Notes: generated by a model from the letters alone, not told the origin. DNA of 64,000 nt from Mastigias papua (GCA_964019165.1 OZ025283.1:10276481-10340480), one strand, 5' to 3'. Counted from the first letter of the stretch, positions 18,207 through 30,460 are shown. Numbers and translations: made by a program.

Positions 18207-21200
18207 CTACCGTACCCGCTCCCATGTGGATGTTGGTAGATTCTGTTGTGCTCCGCCAACAACCGCGGTCTGTACTTGCTCAGCACCTCTGACTGGTTCA
18301 CCTGCAGGATCTTGTTGACTTGGATGAACTGGCTGAACAGTTACATTTACAGCAGATAGCGATGTATCACGAAATATGTATGAAGGCATATTGATGACAA
18401 AGCTCACAAGACCAGAGCATGGATTGCTTTGAGTTGGTTGTGTACTGTATGCTGGTGGAGCATTCATGTTTAACTGTGCTTGATTGTGGTTGTATTGGAA
18501 GGGGCCAGGTCGTACGGATGGCATTTGAGGATGTTGATAGTTGTGAGAAGATTGAAGAACCGATTGGTTACCCTGTTTGACGAAAAATATAGCAAAACTA
18601 TAATAACAAATCCACCAATGTTGAAATCCACGAGCCAGATTATTCACAATACCCTTGTTCATAGCTTGACCATTGCGTGGACTAAGGGTAATAGCGCTAT
18701 ACAATTGAGTACTTCTACAAATGATAAAACAACTACATCTTGGAATAGAGAACATAAATCCACTTTGGGCAAAAGCTTCAAATATCAAGACATTCTACCT
18801 CAATTGACGTAAAAGTTTGTAACCTATAAGTTAGCAAATAGGAGCTGCCCAGATGTAGGAGCTAGGGCTTTTATCCGGAGATAGGAACCATAGCTCGAAC
18901 ATTCGGCCCCATTTTCGAATCTACAATCTATAGGTGCCTGGCGCCTAAAAGGAGCCCTAATCTGTCAACAGCGTTCTAATTATTGCAAAATTTGGATATA
19001 GGTTCGGGCGACTATATGCGAGATTATAGAATAGATACTTACGTTTTGAGTTCTTAAAATTTCATTCCTAATTCACGGTAAATAATTTAAACTAAAATTT
19101 ATAGGATCTGGAAGAACTGAAATGAAAGTGTGAGAAAATGAGTGACGCGAACGCGACTGCAACTCGTAACGCTCGACTTGTAAGTCGAGTGCTCTACCAC
19201 TGCTATTCAACAACAGATCCATTGCACATTATGATGAAGCTGCGATGTACAAAATGGCGACAAGAGGGACAATGGGAACAAATGAATTACCATTTAGCAA
19301 CGGCCCTAGACACATGAAATTGAGGTTCGCGAGTTTCAGTCTCGCTGGGGGCAGTGATTTTCTCGAACTTTCATTTCCCCTTAACTAACTTCTTTTAGTG
19401 ACGTGTAACTTAGGGCTTGTCTACATGACGTGGGCTGACTCACCTAAGTGGGCTGGCCCATTCAGGTGAGATCGATCTCATGGGCATTTACATAAAATGA
19501 GTTCCATCCAACTCAGATGGGACAGCCCCTTCTATGCGTTTCGAAAACAAGATATTTCAGTGTTTTGGCGCGAACTCGTCTAGACAAAAATCAGATTGTA
19601 GTCAACATATCAAACTTCACAAAAATGTCACATAAGTCCTTTTTGATTTCCTTGCTGATTGAAAAGTTGTCCGGAATCCTTGTATTTTTCCTTTGAGATT
19701 AACCTGTTGGCCAATGTCAATTCATAAGTGAAGAACTGGTTTAGCGCCAAAATCAGTTGCATGAGCATAGAACCGTACTTTCCAGCCCACTCAAGTGAGC
19801 CAGTCCAGCGGATCGCGTCTACATGGATAATCTTCATCCCACTTGACGCGGATCCTACTGGCATTTCTCGCGGATCTCACCCAAGTGGACTGGCCCACTG
19901 CTCATGTAAATGCAGAGATAGATTTGCATAGAATCATTAAGAACACGCAGATCTCACTGAAGCGAGCCAGCTCACCTAGGTGGGCCAGCCCGCCTCATGT
20001 AAACAGGCCCTTAGTGGGGACCATAGCAAGGTAGTATCAACAATGTGCGATTCAACTCATCAGAGTACAAGGGAGCATGAACACAAATTGGAGAATTGTC
20101 TAAAAGCACTCAGAACAATGTCCTACCTGATGTAAATTCAAAGGGTGACAGTCACACTCACAGCATCCGAGACAAGTGCCACAGTCATTGCAATCACACG
20201 TGTTACAGCATTTGGAATAGGCCTTGCATGATACGACAACTGACCCGATTGAACAAGCTAGTTCAAAAACCGCCAAAGATATCAAAAATGATGTTACACC
20301 AATGCCTTGATCTTTCACGTAGGAAGAAACTCCATAGCAATAATAGTAGTAACAATAGCGAAGTTGGAGATTCACAAAATAATCCAGAACAACCGCATAG
20401 AACGACAGCATTGAGATGGAGAAAACCAGCGAAGTAATGCTTAAGCCAAGGAATGCTCCGACCTATAATAGAAGTATATAATGAGTAATGACATTTGGAG
20501 AGAAAAATTAAAAACTATCATGTAAAGCAACGACCTGAGGACAGACTTCCATAATCTTTTTTAGATAATGGTTCTAATACATTCAAATTTCCCTAATTTG
20601 AATTCTCATAGGGTCTCCAAACAAATTAGACCCAGGGAGCTTTTCAAGGGGGAGAGTGCGTGCTAAGAAGCAATTAAGCTAGATAGCTTTCAAAGTGGAA
20701 ATAATTTGATCACATATAGGATGAAACCATGACAACATGGATTCCACTCTATTGTTCTCTGGTATAGATATTCGACCACAAAATTGTCTAGCAAGCTCAC
20801 GTGATTATGTGGTCTCTAATTTCTCAGAATTATGGCTTGGTACTTTTGTTGGTAGAAAGGGTTTTTCTCTTCAGCTCAGTAGTATGATCCATGATCTCAT
20901 ATGTGCTAAGAGCAAGGGAACTTCGGTGTTTGCCGGCCTACTGCAGTCGCCAACTGCTACTGGTGTATCCAGTACCCCAGTCTTTGGGTGGTCATCGCTT
21001 AGGGGCAAATAAGGGGCAAATGCACTTGATATTGATTATGATAGCATGACCTTCTTCACCTCCAAATCATCAACAGTGATATTCAACAAGAAATTACTCA
21101 CTAAAATAATAATTTATAGAAGACTGAGTTTGACTTTAATCATTCCTCAGAAATCCCTCAATATGGGCAACAAAATGGACTGAGGTGCCACCAGGGCAGG

Positions 21201-24200
21201 GGCAGTGCTAGGAAATTTTCAAGGTAAAGTATACTGCATACGCTAGCACTCTTTGTCATGTAAATGGCTATTGTCATGTAAACAATGATCTTCAATACCA
21301 TAGTACCCTGTGTGTCACAGGAGCTCCTGCTGTAGCCCAACATTTAGGTAACCTGATTGCTTCTAAAATATTACAGATTGAAAATTTCAAGTGAGTAAGG
21401 GGGTCTGGGGGGTGAAAATTCTAGATTTCATGCTTCCATGATGGCTGTAGAGAACAGTTTTTCAATAATATCACCTATAATTGACCTAAATACAATTTCA
21501 TAGCCTTCAAACATATCACTATTGCAATGAGTGAAAACTGGCAGACTACCAACTTTGCCTAGTGATGCAGGAGGACCCACCATGGTTGGGTCCAAAACAG
21601 GAGAAATATTCTATATTGCACCCTCTAGATTGGCTAAAAAGGCATTTCTCAGGCAGGAATGAAGGTGAGTGCAATAAAAATCAAACTAGCATTTATTTTG
21701 TTTGATTTTGCATGTTAATGGTCATTAAAAACTATTGAAAGCTTCAGTAAGATACTTCTGATAGATGTGATTTCACTTACCAGGCACTTGTTTGGTTTAC
21801 ATTTCAATATGCATCCAATAATTCCATTAGCCAAGATCTAAAATTAAGAAATAAAAGATCTGCTTCACATCACTATTGACATACCAAAAAATTGAATATG
21901 CATAGATGAACAGGACACTCACTGATAACTCACTTGGGCCACATTCTTGATAAATAACTCAAACCACAGAATATTGTGTCAATCTTTTCATCATCAATAT
22001 CTATTAGATGTAAGTGAATTTATGGATGACCTCTGGAACACCACAATCAGGAGTGAAAATACCAGGGGTGTGTGTGTGCAAGGTGTGACACTCCCCAATA
22101 GATGAAACTGCACAATTTGCAGGAAAATTGATTCCTTTACCATTTGACATTTATCACCACTACATTTCTGTTGCTTCAAGTATGCTCTGTTATAGAAGAT
22201 CTCATTTTTTGCAGGCCAATATTCAGTTCTGCAGGGGAGAAGTGTCTGACACCTCCCCCCAAAGGGAAAGTATGCTATTTACATCCCTGTCCACAAATCA
22301 CAATGAAAACAAACAAGATAATCTTGCAGTTCTGATGATCAAAAGGCCAAAAAATATTGACTATCACACTGATCTTACTACCTAACCCTCTGATCAAACA
22401 ATAAACCAAAATTTTACTAAAGTACTGAATAGTGGAAAGAAATAATTAATGGATACAAAAAAGACAATGAGAATCAAGAGTGGCATACTTTCAACAGACT
22501 CTACATTGAAATCTGAACAGGACTCCATTTCAAAAGTAACATGTGGTTCAATAATTCTTGAAGTAGGACTGACAAGCATAACAAGTTGAGGATTGTGTGT
22601 TAAGTCAGTAGATTAAGATATCACCAAGGAAGTAGCCACAACTATTCAAGTTTATTTGACAAAAGTTAGGCCTTACAATTTGAAAATTGTGGGTAGCTAA
22701 AAGCAGATTGCAACACTTCTGAGTTGTGGGTCATTGCTTCCTATACAGGTTCCCACAAATGTTGTATGCCATTCATTCACTTCAAGAGAGTACTGCTTCC
22801 AGATCATGAAGACAACTCTTATTTTACTAAAGCTTATACATGTAAGACTTTATATGTAGCTAGTGGTATTAACAAAATATTTTAAGCCAGGTGAGTAGTC
22901 AGTTTTTCCATACAGATTTAACTAATACATCAGTTTTGTACTGAAGATATCCTATGACAATTTGATGAGAGTACAATCATGGCAAAAAGTCTCTGAACAC
23001 TTGCAGCAATTTAGACCAGGCTGAGGAGCAGTCTCCTCTCTCCTTGGAAACAATATTAATTCATACAGGTTCATAAGCAGGACAGAGGTCAAATTGCTTT
23101 CACAGAACTGTCAGCTAACAAAAACTTTTATTTCAATATTGTTTTTTGGGTGGATGGGGTGCTATCCATCCTGTTTCATGTGAATCTAATTATTGTCATA
23201 TAAAATCCTGTAGTAACAAGGTCTTGCAGGGATTTCTGGCAGTGATTGTAAATCAAAGTATACCAAAACAAATCAAATTAAGACTTCAAAAGTAACTTTA
23301 AAAAGCTACAGCTGCCAGTGTGGGTCATACATAAACATTCTAGCCACTGGGAGTCTTTCTCAAGGAAATCAGATCTGGTCCATCTTTGAATACAGATTGT
23401 TTTAACATGCAGATCTATATAAAATGCAGGTCTAGAAACTCTGTGTGCAGTTCCAGAGAGAGATCTGTGCGAACTACATTGTATAACTATTAAGAGAGAT
23501 TCTAGTTCATGCTTATATGAATCAAGGGCTATTCCTCAATATAGTAGTCGTGAGAAAAATGTGCAGTTCTAACTTTTCATCAAAAAACCCTGTTTGAATG
23601 GGTGTCAAGCACAGGCAGATCTAGAGTTCGGTTTTGGGTGGGGCCAATCTAAAACATAGACTTGTGGGGGAAAGGGCAGAAATCTGTCATAACCATGCCC
23701 TTCTAAAGCTCGAGAAACATGCATGACCTACAAAATCGGCAGTACGGAAAAGTATGGTAATCTTTGTAAATAAGAGACGCTGTGATGACTTAATTTCGCA
23801 GCAGCACAAGCGAATTTGACATCGTCATTCGTGATCGTAAGCAGTGACTGAAATATTCGAAATTGAATTGGTTTCTCACAAAGCGTGGCACCTTGTCCAC
23901 TCTGGCATTTTTGCACGATTTCGTATGAAACAATCTTCGAGTAAGGTCACTACCCACCGTCAAACCACACCAAACACCAATTGCAATCTGTGTGTCGTAG
24001 CGGATTATAACTACGTTTGCAATCCCAGTTATAAACAACAAGGAACCAAGAATGATCTTCCCTATGGAAAATCCCAATATCCAATCGAGTTGAAGTCTAT
24101 ATGGGAACACTTCCCTTTGAACTGGTTGCTGATCAACCACAACAAATGCACTGCCAGGTTGCTGGTGTGCAAAATAGCCTTGATGATGTTGCGGTATGTA

Positions 24201-24218
24201 TGAAGTTGTCTGCGCCAT
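18207..24218 (-). CDS. MS4A/CD20-like four-pass membrane protein, copy 2 (intact, 4 exons)
   Basis: Exons 24218-23958, 21837-21781, 20462-20127 and 18572-18207, all phase 0 with GT-AG borders, encode 339 aa. Exon 1 starts MAQTTSYIPQHHQ and carries membrane segment 1. Segment 2 spans the exon 1/2 joint (WCGLT, ILANGIIGCIL). Exon 3 holds segments 3 and 4 followed by a dense cysteine cluster (SKCCNTC...CLGCCECDC). Exon 4 is a Pro/Gln/Asn-rich cytoplasmic tail. The topology and the LGxxIxxxILG pattern fit the CD20/MS4A family, whose members are membrane proteins involved in signalling or ion flux; the role here is unknown. It is the sister of copy 1 and intact. The tail ends WERVR. ATG 24218 matches the other copies; an upstream in-frame ATG-like start was not used. 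Confidence 0.88.
19125..19215 (-). repeat. tRNA-derived SINE or tRNA relic
   Basis: On the minus strand, AGCAGTGGTAGAGCAC (D-arm/A-box) is followed by CTCGACTTACAAGTCGAG (anticodon arm) and a degenerate T-arm, then a tail with TCTCACACTTTCAT. A similar arrangement with the same tail occurs at 50645-50745. The anticodon loop does not have a proper length, so it is not a working tRNA gene. Confidence 0.55.
19413..20010. mobile_element. 598-bp PIF/Harbinger-like MITE
   Basis: Long imperfect terminal inverted repeats of about 70 bp start GGGCTTGTCTACATGA and, on the other strand, GGGCCTGTTTACATGA. They are flanked by TTA on both sides (19410-19412, 20011-20013). A 3-bp TTA duplication and GGGCCTGTTT ends are typical of PIF/Harbinger. 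There is no transposase frame. Confidence 0.85.
20463..21780 (-). other. Intron 2 of MS4A-like copy 2
   Basis: Unique-looking AT-rich sequence. I see no exon, RNA gene or intact repeat. Confidence 0.6.
21838..23957 (-). other. Intron 1 of MS4A-like copy 2
   Basis: The first 700 bp next to exon 2 align with intron 1 of copy 1. The rest is longer than in copy 1 and shows no recognisable gene. Confidence 0.6.
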
Positions 24219-24875
24219 CTTCCTGGATTCTGGTATCACTAGTCAGTTGTTGAGGAATGAAATCTACTTACGTCATATCCCCAAAGAGGGATCACGTGGT
24301 CTACGATATCCACCAATACCACTGATCAGTGACCAATACCGTGATTCAATGTACAAGATATATTTGTACTACTAGGTACTACTAATACCACAAATACTAA
24401 TACAAATAATAATAATAATAATCTTACACTCTTTCAGTAATAGTGATAGTAATAGGAATACAAAGAATTTTGAGCAGAGGTTAGGATGTGACCAGGGCAG
24501 ATATGCTAAGGTTGCATGAGGGGTGTGACACCCATCAATGCTCTGTCTTTAGTCGTGCAATCACTATTCCATATGGTAAAACGGTATTTGCTTCGGTAAA
24601 GCAGCTTGGCTATACGGAGCAACTTCCATTTAAATACGAAAGGATAGAACCATACTCACAGCCGTTTGGGGAAGAGCCATGAAGAGTCCTGCTAGATAAT
24701 TAAAGTTTCACATTCCTGTGATAATTGCAATTGATCTTTATGGTATCCTTGTACGCACAGATGGTGTTCATGAAGTGAATCCATGCAAGGGTGAAACTAG
24801 TGGAGGCTTTGAGGGTGAAGTACCCCCATTGATAAAAAAGTCTATTTTTCGCGCAATGTTTTTGCTGCTCGCATG

Positions 24876-25136
24876 TTAGTTTTCAATGCTACTTTTTGCA
24901 TCAGAATATTTATTATGCTTGTAGACAATGAATGCAGTTAACTGCTTCATAGTGCTTGCACGACCTTTTTGGCTTAGTCTCATTTTTTGGGCTATTTCAT
25001 GAAACAACCAAACTCTGTCGTCTGGCATCTGTGCGCCATTAATGACAACAATGGCGTTTCTCTCCTGGATCCATGTCTGGTCAACTCTAGAATTACCAGA
25101 TGATGGGCCGAGATTCACAAAACTACACAACAACAT
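24876..25136 (-). other. Unrecognised open reading frame upstream of MS4A-like copy 2
   Basis: An 86-codon frame with coding-like composition (DQTWIQERNAIVVINGAQ, then MRLSQKGRAS). It begins near an acceptor-like pyrimidine/AG context and ends SSIEN-stop. I do not recognise the family. The homologous DNA at 15057-15314 does not keep the frame. It could be an exon, a captured transposon fragment or chance. No partner exon was found. Confidence 0.3.
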
Positions 25137-25804
25137 CAGAGAAGATGATTTTTTAGAATCTGTAGTTATTGCGTGAATGGTGGAAAAAGAAAAATTGAAT
25201 CAATGAGCTTCTTTTCTTTCACTTTTGAAGCTGGATATGAGGAGCCTACCTATATTCAAGAAGCAAAAAAATGAGAGAAAAGTGAATATCAGAAGAAAGC
25301 AACAGATGGTTAATGTGATTCATTATAAATATCCCCTCGTAAGAATGCTAAATAGTAACAGGACGATAAAAAACAATAATTTACACTGTTTAAGGTTTCT
25401 GTTGTATATAGTACTGGTCTAAGTAATGTCAAGCACTATTGATAGAGAAGGTTCTTAATACGACCTCAAAATAAAACGCTAAACTAGACATGCATCTTCG
25501 CACTACGTGTCCTTGCCCTTGTACACACATTTCCTTCCGTGGACTACTTTCACATCCATATCTGTGGACCTACGTATCTACTCAGCATTGCTATATGCCA
25601 AAAATTCTCTCTTGATAAAGCTTGACTTGGAATAGGCATCAGCTTTCCACGGCAAAACAATTACAGCTGGTGCACAGGAATTAAAGTATCAAAAACAGAC
25701 AGTATCTCATATAACTTGGGTTAATACAGTAACGCAGGTGAAATTTTCACAAGTGTCTTGAGGTCAGCAGCCTCTTAACGATATCATCACCTGTTGTTGC
25801 TGGT

Positions 25805-26050
25805 AATAATAATATATCATATTTATAGTGGGTAGCCTTTGATAACCGTTATGCGCAGTTCTTTACAAAAGGGCCCACTGTCAACAAAAATTTAAAGAAC
25901 ATAAAGAATCTTATATCTTATATTAAATAAAGTATCTTATAATTATCAGTTTGTAATAAAGTGAAGGAATAAAATTCTTTATAATTTAACTGTGGCATCC
26001 TGGATTCATTTCTTGTAGAAGACTTCTACACCCTTCTTGAATTGTAAAAT
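25805..26050 (-). mobile_element. About 246-bp insertion, possible LINE/SINE 3' end
   Basis: Present here but absent at the matching point in U0 (4645/4646). Read on the minus strand it ends in ATTATTATT, the kind of tail seen on non-LTR elements. No clear target duplication. It could instead be a deletion in U0. Confidence 0.5.
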
Positions 26051-26593
26051 GTCAGTTAGCCAGCAATACCTTTTTCTTCAGTCTTCTCCTGTGGCTGTCT
26101 GCTTGGGTTCCAAAGATACTCTATTGTTTCTATTATTGCAGGCATGGGTTACTTTCATTACTAAACGAATAATGCCAATAAATTGCATCCATCCTCTCTA
26201 GTTCCACTTCTAAATTTCTTGCGTACAATTCCATGGTTGAGTACCATAGACTCTACTGTATCATTGATGTATACGAAGAGTTGTGTACAACTGAGTGTAT
26301 TGGTAACGTTCATTTGACACAAATAATGACATTACGTTGCATTTGTCTTCTCCTGTTCTAATTCTAAGCTGTGTTATGTAGCATTGCGTGCCAGAATGCC
26401 GTAGATACTATATGTCTATAGTGAATACGTTTTCTAAAGTGAATGCGTGCAGTAGTAAAGCGCTAGGTATATCGATAGAGTGGAGAAAGTTAACGTAAGT
26501 CACAAAATCCTTCCGTGCAGCAAGGAAACTTTCATGCATCCATCTGAAACTGAAAAGTAATCTAACATCAGAGAGAGGCCAATACTTACTATA

Positions 26594-26919
26594 CCGTAAA
26601 TCCTGAAATTAGCCCCCCCTCGAATAAGCCCCCCTCGAATAAGCCCCTGCTTGAATAAGCCCCCATGCTAGAACTTCAAATTGTTAATAAGCCCCCCTCG
26701 AATAAGCCCCCACCCCCCGATGACGATGAAGACTTTCATAAAGACTAATGCTCAAATTTATACCGTTCTTGTAATAGTATGGAGAAAAGGAGCTTTGACA
26801 ATGAGCTTTTTATACGGCATTTGTCAAATAATTTTATAAGCCCCCCCCCTCGAATAAGCCCCACCCAAAAAGCATCAAAAATAAATAAGCCCCCAGGGGG
26901 CTAATTCGAGGATTTACGG
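26594..26919. mobile_element. CCGTAAATCC MITE, copy A, complete
   Basis: 326 bp with inverted ends CCGTAAATCCTGAAATTAGC and CTAATTCGAGGATTTACGG, flanked by TA on both sides (26592-26593, 26920-26921). The inside has several CTCGAATAAGCCCCC units. A TA duplication suggests a Tc1/mariner-type mobiliser. There is no coding capacity. Confidence 0.85.
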
Positions 26920-27095
26920 TAAGTGAAAATGCGTCAAGTTGTTATTACGACTGGCGACTGTATGAGAGCAACATTGCCAAACGCCGTTGTTCACCTGCGA
27001 TTTCTAATGATTTAAATATCATAGATGCAGACTATAAATTTGATCAAATCAGACGGGGAAACATTCATCCCTTTTCAAATCAGTTTTAACCGGAC

Positions 27096-27450
27096 TTCCC
27101 TTGGCCTAATCATGCTCTAGCTAGAGTATGCATATAACACATTAAATACTAGCAGTATCCATTCAATCACAGAGATCAGGGTGCATACGATTCTTTTCAT
27201 ATGGCAAAGACGTCTGCTGTTATACTACATACTTAGAAACGTAGAAGTGGATATAATGGACACAATATAGACAGAACGTGGAGCTTCCAAGCTAAGGTGG
27301 AATTTTCACAACCTGGCATATAAGCAATAACGAATAAAAAACTTCTCTCACACTAAGACTAATTTCACAGCCATGGCTCTGATTTTCTGAACTAAGGCAA
27401 TACCGAAAGACAGCCTAAACTGCATGCAACAAAATAGACCAATGAAGAAT
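27096..27450. other. Intergenic stretch without recognisable feature
   Basis: AT-rich single-copy sequence between the upstream block U2 and the exon 4 relic of MS4A-like copy 3. I see nothing in it. Confidence 0.5.
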
Positions 27451-29588
27451 TTAATGTACCTCCTCCCATGCAGATCTTGGAGCATCCTGTTGTGTACCAC
27501 CAGCAGTAATAACTTGTACCTGCTCTACACGTCTGCTGTCACGTCAGTGGTAGGAACTTGTTCACTTGAAGAAACTGGTTGAACACTCACACTTGAAGAA
27601 ACTGGTTGAACACTCACACTTGAAGAAACTGGTTGAACATTCACACTTGAAGAAACTGGTTGAACACTCACACTTGAAGAAACTGGTTGAACAGTCACAT
27701 TGATAGCAGACAACTGTGTACCATCTGAACCACCAAAAAAGTATGAAGGCATATTGATGGTTACACTCATAAGATCTGAGCATGGGTTGCTTTGAACCCT
27801 TTATGCATGGCATGCCCGCTGGAAAGCACCTGACTGTACAGATGACATTTGTAAATTTTGATAGCTGTCAGAAGATGGAAGGAGTCGTTGGTAATCCTGA
27901 TTGATAAAAGATACGGTAATATATTAATACAAAAATAAAACTATCAATAACAGAACCAATCAACAATATAATACACAATGCAATTATCCATACCTTGACA
28001 ATGCGTAGAGTACGAAGGTTGTTGATGCATAGTTGAATGCAGAAACAAACGATAAAACAACTACAGTTGGAACAGGAAAGTTATGTTTGGATGAGAACAT
28101 ACAAGTCCATGACGCCACGAACACTTCACATGTCACCACATTTAACTCTTGATTGAGGGAAAGTCTGCAGGTACTAGTCCTTCAAATTTCAAAATGTCAC
28201 ACTTTGTTCAGAATAATTTATATAATTCACTTAATTCGAACCGTCTGTTTGATCCCTTGATCCATTTTAGGTCAAATATGTCGAATTTCAGTGAGAAATA
28301 TTTCCGTTGAGAACTAAGCGACATTTCCATATTTCAGGTTATGTTGCCGGTCTGTTTCTGGTTGAAAGTAACTCATCAGGGGAAGAAACTAGTTATACAT
28401 TGACGACAATACCAGAGGTTCGAATTTTCTTGCTTTTGCTAACAGCAGACTTGATTGTGTGTCTTTTTATAATAATGTCTACAGATATTACATCACAAAC
28501 TCTATTGCCATGATTGCAAAGAGAAGGCACACCAATGTCACTCTGACAATGGAATAAAAAGCTTCGCGGGAACCTGACACAAGGAAGTCTGATAAAGATG
28601 TTGCTGCCAAATTTAACGTATCATGATGTACCTTCCATATTTGGTAAGATGGAGTAAAAAGTCATGACACATTTTATGCTTCTTCATTATGTCGATAAGG
28701 TACAACAGCTGTTGCGTACGAAAAAGCTAACAAAACCTTGCTGACATGATCTACATCACTGCATGGAACCAGCACGCCAGTCAATGGGTCAATTCCTCCC
28801 GAAAAATTGGCAAGTTTGAGACAAAACGTGTATTAGAAATAAACCAAAACCGACAACAAAAATACATACATAATCGCTGAAGTGATATTTAGTCCTGAAT
28901 TCCGCACTGCTTGATATTCTATTCTGCCATACTTGTAAATTTCTACCTTGCCAAAATACGAACACATGCCATTACTGCTACCAGGCTCATTTCCATGAAT
29001 GAAAATCAAAAAACCAAGAATCCTATAACTAAAAAACTTATGTCGTTTGAACAAATGCTACCTCCACTTAGACCTTGAATCACACTAGGTCTACGGTGTC
29101 TGTATTTTGCTCGGTAGTGAACAGTAACAACTCCACAAATATATCAAAACAAGCATGAATCTAGAGTGAACTAAACTCATTAGAGTACAAGGGAACATTC
29201 AACAACAGAAGGATTGTGGAGAACAGTTACTGCGGTGGCTTACCTGATGTAAATTCAAAGGGTGACAGTCACACTCACAGCATCCGAGACAAGTGCAGCA
29301 GTCATTGTCATCACATGTGTTACAGCATTTGGAATAGGCTTTGCATGATAAGACAACTGATCCAATTGAACAAGGTAGTTCACAAATGACCAAAAACACC
29401 AAAAATGATGTTATGCCGATACCATGATATTTAATGTAGGCAGTAACTTCAACACACGTAAAGTTGTTGTAGTAGTAACAGCTCCCGAGTTGGACATTGA
29501 CAAAATAATACAACACAAATCCATAGAATGCCAGCATTGCAATGTCAACAATTAGGGAAGTAATGCTCAAAACAAAGAACGCAGTAAT
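27451..29588 (-). pseudogene. MS4A-like copy 3: exons 3-4 only, disrupted
   Basis: Exon 3 (29588-29244, 115 codons) is intact, with GT-AG borders, membrane segments 3 and 4 and the cysteine cluster (SKCCNTC, CLGCCECDC). Exon 4 starts at 27896 (DYQRLLPSS) but meets an in-frame TAA at 27803-27801. Further on it reads NPCSDLMSVTINMPSYFFGG and a 30-bp tandem repeat, then shifts frame near 27535 before the conserved SAWEEVH ending (stop 27453-27451). Exons 1 and 2 were not found between 29.6 and 32.1 kb. It is either a partial duplicate gone dead, or exon 3 could be a cassette used by the copy upstream. Confidence 0.82.
27553..27700 (-). repeat. 30-bp coding minisatellite in exon 4 of copy 3
   Basis: Five tandem units of 30 bp (for example ACTTGAAGAAACTGGTTGAA on the plus strand), differing at single bases, encode a decapeptide around VQPVSSS. 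The single-unit equivalent NVTVQPV occurs in the other copies, so the array expanded locally. Confidence 0.9.
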
Positions 29589-29676
29589 CTACAAAAGAAA
29601 GAAGCAATGACTACTTATATTTGGATGATGCGGCTAAAGCATATCTTAGGTCGAGGAGTTTGCAGCAATCTGAGTA

Positions 29677-29982
29677 CCATAAATCTTTGAATAAGCCCCC
29701 CTTGAATAAGCCCCCTCAAATAAGCCCCTATGCTAGGACCTCAAATTGTTAATAAGCTCCCCCAGAATAAGCCCCCACCCGAGATGATGATGAAGACTTT
29801 GATAAAGATTAATGCTTAAATTTGGACTGTTCTTGTAATAGTATGGAGACAAGGAGCTTTGACAATGAGCTATTTATATGATATTTGTCAAATAATTTTA
29901 TAAGCCCGCCCCCCTTGAATAAGCCCCCACCCAAAAAGCATCAAAAATAAATAAGCCCCCAGGCTAATTTGAGGGTTTATGG
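29677..29982. mobile_element. CCGTAAATCC MITE, copy B
   Basis: 306 bp, diverged, with ends CCATAAATCTTTGAATAAG and TTGAGGGTTTATGG flanked by TA (29675-29676, 29983-29984). The internal sequence aligns with copy A (AATAGTATGGAGA, TATTTGTCAAATAATTTTAT). Confidence 0.8.
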
Positions 29983-30069
29983 TATACAGACTTTATTGGT
30001 TGAGTTTACGATGTTGGTTCTCCTACAGTTGAAACTCCTTAACTAAAATCCCCACCAGGCATGAAAAAG

Positions 30070-30345
<276 letters not shown>

Positions 30346-30460
30346 TAATAATAAGTCAAAGCCGCACTAACTTAGTATATAAATAAAACATAGAGAATTC
30401 AAAAATATACTTTCTTCTGTTGTAAACGTTTCGATATATTATCTTCTTCATTGAGTACTG

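Larger units (their letters stand above)
18573..20126 (-). other. Intron 3 of MS4A-like copy 2
   Basis: Contains a tRNA-derived repeat (about 19125-19215) and a 598-bp Harbinger-like MITE (19413-20010). The rest shows no coding signal. Confidence 0.7.
25160..27095. repeat. Segmental-duplication block U2, upstream of MS4A-like copy 2
   Basis: Aligns with 15330-16660 and, more closely, with 4334-5215. Compared with U0 it has about 246 extra bases at 25805-26050 and a complete MITE at 26594-26919. No coding sequence is seen. Confidence 0.85.

Noticed and set aside
27553..27700. CRISPR-like array of about 30-bp repeats
   Set aside because: The units are directly adjacent with no spacers, they lie in a coding exon relic, and the genome is eukaryotic.
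28833..29054. Hydrophobic minus-strand frame inside intron 3 of MS4A-like copy 3
   Set aside because: There is no similarity to the conserved exons, no counterpart in the other copies, and no convincing splice sites.
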